This document shows positions 60,721-64,000 of a DNA stretch of 64,000 nucleotides, piece by piece. Source of the DNA: Alnus glutinosa (lineage: Eukaryota > Streptophyta > Magnoliopsida > Fagales > Betulaceae); NCBI RefSeq assembly GCF_958979055.1, contig NC_084894.1, positions 27,909,616 to 27,973,615 of the forward strand, read 5' to 3'. The position numbers and the translations under genes are program-made. How positions within the stretch are numbered: position 1 is the stretch's first letter; each line of letters begins with the position of its first letter. The notes beneath the pieces are model-generated. The model was not told the DNA's origin. It made no database searches and saw nothing but the letters and a program-made list of their open reading frames with translations.

Positions 60721-61487
60721 TTTGTCTAGTGGCCACAGGTTACACATAGTACTCATCGGATCTACATGATAGAAACAACCATGTGGTCGTGAGATCTATT
60801 TAGTGGTTAATTTCTAAAGAATTTACTTGGATTTTGTGTTTGAAATCTGTATCAAAATCGATCAATTGTGAATACCAAACATGTTTTCTGAGCCCTGATC
60901 GATGATTGCCCAGACGAAAACTTCTTCCTAGCCTCGGGTAAAAGAAACAAACACTTCTTATATTTGAGCCCTAGCTGATTTAATTTCCATTTTGTATGCC
61001 CTATGGTTTTCCATACATTAATTTACTAAAATTAAGAGTATATAACATAACATATATAGAGAAAATTTTGCAGCACCATAAACTCAAACTAACATTGTGA
61101 AATTACGCTTTTTAACTTTTCCAACTAGATCGATCAGCTGGCCTCACATGGAGCTAGCATATCGAGAGGTACAGTCCTTTCCATGATTTTATGGATATTT
61201 TTGACAATAATGCCAAAAATAATAGCTCAAAAACGCATAAACATAGACAATCATGAGGAGGTCAGCCAACGGGCAAAGAAAATCTTATTTTACTGTACGT
61301 AAAAAGTAAGGTAAGAAGTATTATTATTTTACTTTGATGATGGGTCAATTCAATATCAATCCGTAACTTGTTAAAAAGAAAAAAGAAATATGCAAATTGA
61401 CACAGCCGTGCACGCCTATACAATGAGTTAATAGTAGAATAAAAATGTAATTTATTATATTATTTTACGATAAATACTTGAATATTG

Positions 61488-61528
<41 letters not shown>

Positions 61529-62600
61529 TCAAAGACTTATTTTTGTGCACGTGACAAGAAGATCGAGCAATGAACCTAGATTATCCAATGAGAAGATATA
61601 TCTTATGTAACGTGTTAGTAGCTTGTTGGACCAGTGTATAATGTCGATAGTGGACTGATCCAACTTATTAGCAGAAGTTGTATCTCTTGGTTTATAACTA
61701 ACGACATACACCAAGAATTGTCTCTTGGTTAATTAGTTGGGTTTATAATCAATGAAAATGAGTGTTAGTAGTTAATTTTCTTTTTTTTTTTTAATATCAG
61801 AATCTTTCTAACGCAGAACAAAGCTAGGAAGAACAACAATAAATTTCATGTTAATAAACAGATTGTCATAGGTTAACAAAAGAGTTTGATAGAGTTTCAC
61901 TATCAAAGGAAAAAGAAATCCTTCCGGTGAAAAAGAAATCCTTCCCGTGCTGCGTCACTCTCTCCTAGCTATCATTTTCTCTTAATAACATTTAGGTGGT
62001 GGACATGTGTGTTTTGCCTTGAAATAAAACACTACGGTTTGAGATTTTTCAACATTTTGATTGTGAGAGGCATGGTAACAATATTGTGAACCACCGGTCC
62101 AAGATCCTCAAGGTACATATTAAATATATGTAAAGTCTCTCTCAGATACATATAAATAATATTGTACTATATATAATAGAGATCAGATCGAGATGTATAC
62201 TTTTGGTCAAGTGCATTAATGAATTAAAAAGAATTGTTTCACAAATTCCATATATCCTGGCAAAAATGTTTCCAACCAAATTAAAGGCAACTAAGTGAAT
62301 AGAGATCATTCCTGACAATAAATGTGAGAGAGTTAATATGAACTTTACCAAGTAGATTTTGAAATACTATTTCTATTTGTTTGGACAAATAAATTCTATA
62401 AAAACCCTCTTCCATTTGTAATCCTTGCAATAAATTGTTGGGACATTCTGATCAATCTGTTGTCACTAAAGTGGTGGTTTACCAAAATTTTGGAGAAAAT
62501 TTGAGAAAGGGTTGAGTATGGTTACGAAAGTCTCATGCAAAGATGTGCTTGAGGGACAAGCGAATCCACGTTAGCAACTCAATCTTAATGGCTCCATCTC

Positions 62601-62607
62601 TATAAAG
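62601..62607 (+). promoter_or_regulatory. TATA box of the SDR gene
   Basis: TATAAAG, 73-79 bases before the start codon, which would give a transcript start near 62632 and a 5' UTR of about 50 bases. Confidence 0.6.
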
Positions 62608-62679
62608 TGATCAATCCCTTCCTCGATCGTCATCTTCAACGTACTAGCTAGTAGCTAGCTCCCCCCAACCCTCAACAAC

Positions 62680-63787
62680 ATGCCTACGGCTGAAGTGATG
62701 CCTGAGAAAACCCTTCAGAGGATCCACCTCATAAGCAAAGAGAAAGCCTCTCCCTCCCCAAAAAGGTTATGGTTATGTATATATATATATATATATATAT
62801 TTCCTTCACTTCTGATCTTTTTCTTTTTCTTTTTCTTAGTATGCAAAAGAATACAACATAAACGTGAAGGTGCAGAACCTGATCGATCCAGAGAAGCTAA
62901 AGATTGTCATTTTCTTTTGATCCGTACTTTATTGTTATAGGTTGGACGGAAAGGTGGCAATTATAACAGGCGGTGCTAGAGGGATTGGAGAGGCAACTGT
63001 GAGACTCTTCGCGAAACATGGAGCCCAGGTGGTCGTTGCGGACGTCGAGGATGTCGCCGGTCTTGTTCTAGCCAAATCATTGTCCCCTTCAGCGACCTAC
63101 ATACACTGTAATGTAAGCAAAGAAGAGGACGTTAAGAGCTTGATCAACTCAACAGTTTCCCAGTATGGCCGGCTTGACATTCTTTTCAACAATGCCGGAG
63201 TTCTTGGAAGCCAATCAAAGCACGACAAGAGCATCATTGATTTTGATGCAGAAGAATTTGATCATATCATGCGAGTTAATGTAAGAGGAACAGTTCTGGG
63301 GATGAAACATGCGGCTAGAGTCATGGTGCCTAGAAGAAGCGGGTGCATCATCTCCACGGCTAGCGTAGCCGGTCTCATGGGAGGGCTTGGACCTCATGCT
63401 TATACAGCCTCGAAGCATGCCGTTGTAGGACTAACAAAGAATGTAGCTTGTGAACTTGGCAGGCATGGTATTCGTGTTAATTGTATCTCTCCATTTGGCG
63501 TGGCGACTTCCATGCTTATTAATGCGTGGAAGGGTTGCGAGGAAGATGATGATCATGATCATGATCAGGAATATTGCACGAAAGTAGGCCTACCTTGTGG
63601 GGAAGAAGTTGAGAAGATGGAGGAACATGTGAGAGGCCTAGCCAATTTGAAGGGTGCTACTCTAAAAGCTAAGGATATAGCTGAGGCTGCTCTTTATCTT
63701 GCAAGTGAGGAGTCCAAATACGTAAGTGGTCATAACCTTGTCATCGATGGTGGATTTACCACCTGCAAAAATTGTGTAGGCTTGTAG
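62680..63787 (+). CDS. SDR2a: Short-chain dehydrogenase/reductase, SDR2a type (SDR110C, ABA2-like)
   Basis: NAD(P)-dependent oxidoreductase of the classical SDR family, near the group that includes xanthoxin dehydrogenase (ABA2) and secoisolariciresinol dehydrogenase; the substrate of SDR2a itself is not established. Two exons, 62680-62765 and 62941-63787, joined in an Arg codon, give 310 aa. Exon 1 encodes an N-terminal extension ([20 protein letters not shown]...SPSPKR) that also occurs in SDR2a proteins. Cofactor motif TGGARGIG at 38-45, Asp63 at the end of beta-2 (points to NAD), NNAG at 112-115, catalytic Asn142, Ser170, Tyr183 and Lys187 (YTASK). The C-terminus [14 protein letters not shown]...CVGL matches SDR2a. 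An acidic/His-rich insert ([12 protein letters not shown]) lies near 221-232. All catalytic residues are present, so it should be active. Confidence 0.92.
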
Positions 63788-64000
63788 CAGCAAGATCTGT
63801 TAATGCTTATCATTTGTAATTTAATTGGCTCGGAAGTTGTGCCCAAGAAGCAATATATATATTGATCTTTTATGTCGGTTATAATCCGGATTTTCCATCA
63901 ATTTGTTTAATGGATTATATATTGAAAGACCCTTATGATCGAGATCCACCTATTTAAGTACTTGGACAAGTTGTCCAAGATATTTCCAGACAAGTTGAGC
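63788..64000. other. 3' flank of the SDR gene
   Basis: Only 213 bases remain. They should hold the SDR 3' UTR; nothing else is recognisable. Confidence 0.6.

Larger units (their letters stand above)
58861..62679. other. Intergenic DNA upstream of the SDR gene
   Basis: About 3.8 kb without a supported gene. Contains short AT runs (59202-59212), an (AT)n tract at 61491-61524, the CACGTG-rich repeat at 60385-60720, and A/T-rich low-complexity stretches near 60180-60270. A small duplicated phrase (aaaaagaaatcctt) lies near 61910-61940. The SDR core promoter is at the right end. Confidence 0.5.

Overview
This window is nuclear DNA of a flowering plant, most likely a woody eudicot. The genes have GT-AG introns and close matches to known Arabidopsis families, the intergenic DNA is AT-rich, and the space between genes is packed with plant-type transposons: L1-type LINEs, Ty3/gypsy and copia-like LTRs, Mutator-like elements, a CACTA-like element, MITEs and long microsatellites. 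No bacterial, organellar, CRISPR or rRNA features were seen, and no tRNA gene was recognised by eye.

Five host genes can be rebuilt exon by exon, each with a continuous reading frame. (1) A WRKY33-type group I WRKY transcription factor, minus strand, 1476-4041, 5 exons, 598 aa, with a W-box cluster upstream and a likely solo copia LTR further up. (2) An F-box/LRR protein of the FBL3 type, minus strand, 13171-17792, 8 exons, 667 aa. (3) U2 snRNP protein B'', minus strand, 22234-31721, 5 coding exons, 229 aa; its fourth intron is about 5.1 kb because of a triplicated intron segment carrying three related LINE insertions. (4) A CHX-type cation/H+ antiporter, plus strand, 49367-52546, 3 exons, 789 aa. 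(5) A short-chain dehydrogenase of the SDR2a/ABA2-like group, plus strand, 62680-63787, 2 exons, 310 aa. They have unrelated jobs (defence transcription, ubiquitin ligase targeting, splicing, ion transport, oxidoreduction), so they are neighbours, not a pathway.

The rest is a nest of mobile DNA. Between 31.9 and 39 kb lie a MITE with a 9-bp target duplication, a broken LINE RNase H region, a ~78-bp tandem array, long AT repeats, and a CACTA-like element that holds a rhodanese-like gene fragment and has itself been invaded by a foldback element and a 613-bp Mutator-type element. At 39375-45092 there is a solo gypsy LTR with a perfect 5-bp target duplication, split by a 3-kb LINE flanked by a 38-bp perfect direct repeat.

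The most striking object is at 53527-56604: a Mutator-like element with ~204-bp terminal inverted repeats and a perfect 9-bp target duplication. It carries pieces of two unrelated host genes side by side in the same orientation, a DnaJ/DUF3444 protein and a GH9 endoglucanase, so it is a chimeric Pack-MULE. A third gene relic, resembling an FG-repeat nucleoporin, lies at 58.5-58.9 kb, and a cluster of five CACGTG palindromes lies about 2.2 kb upstream of the SDR gene.
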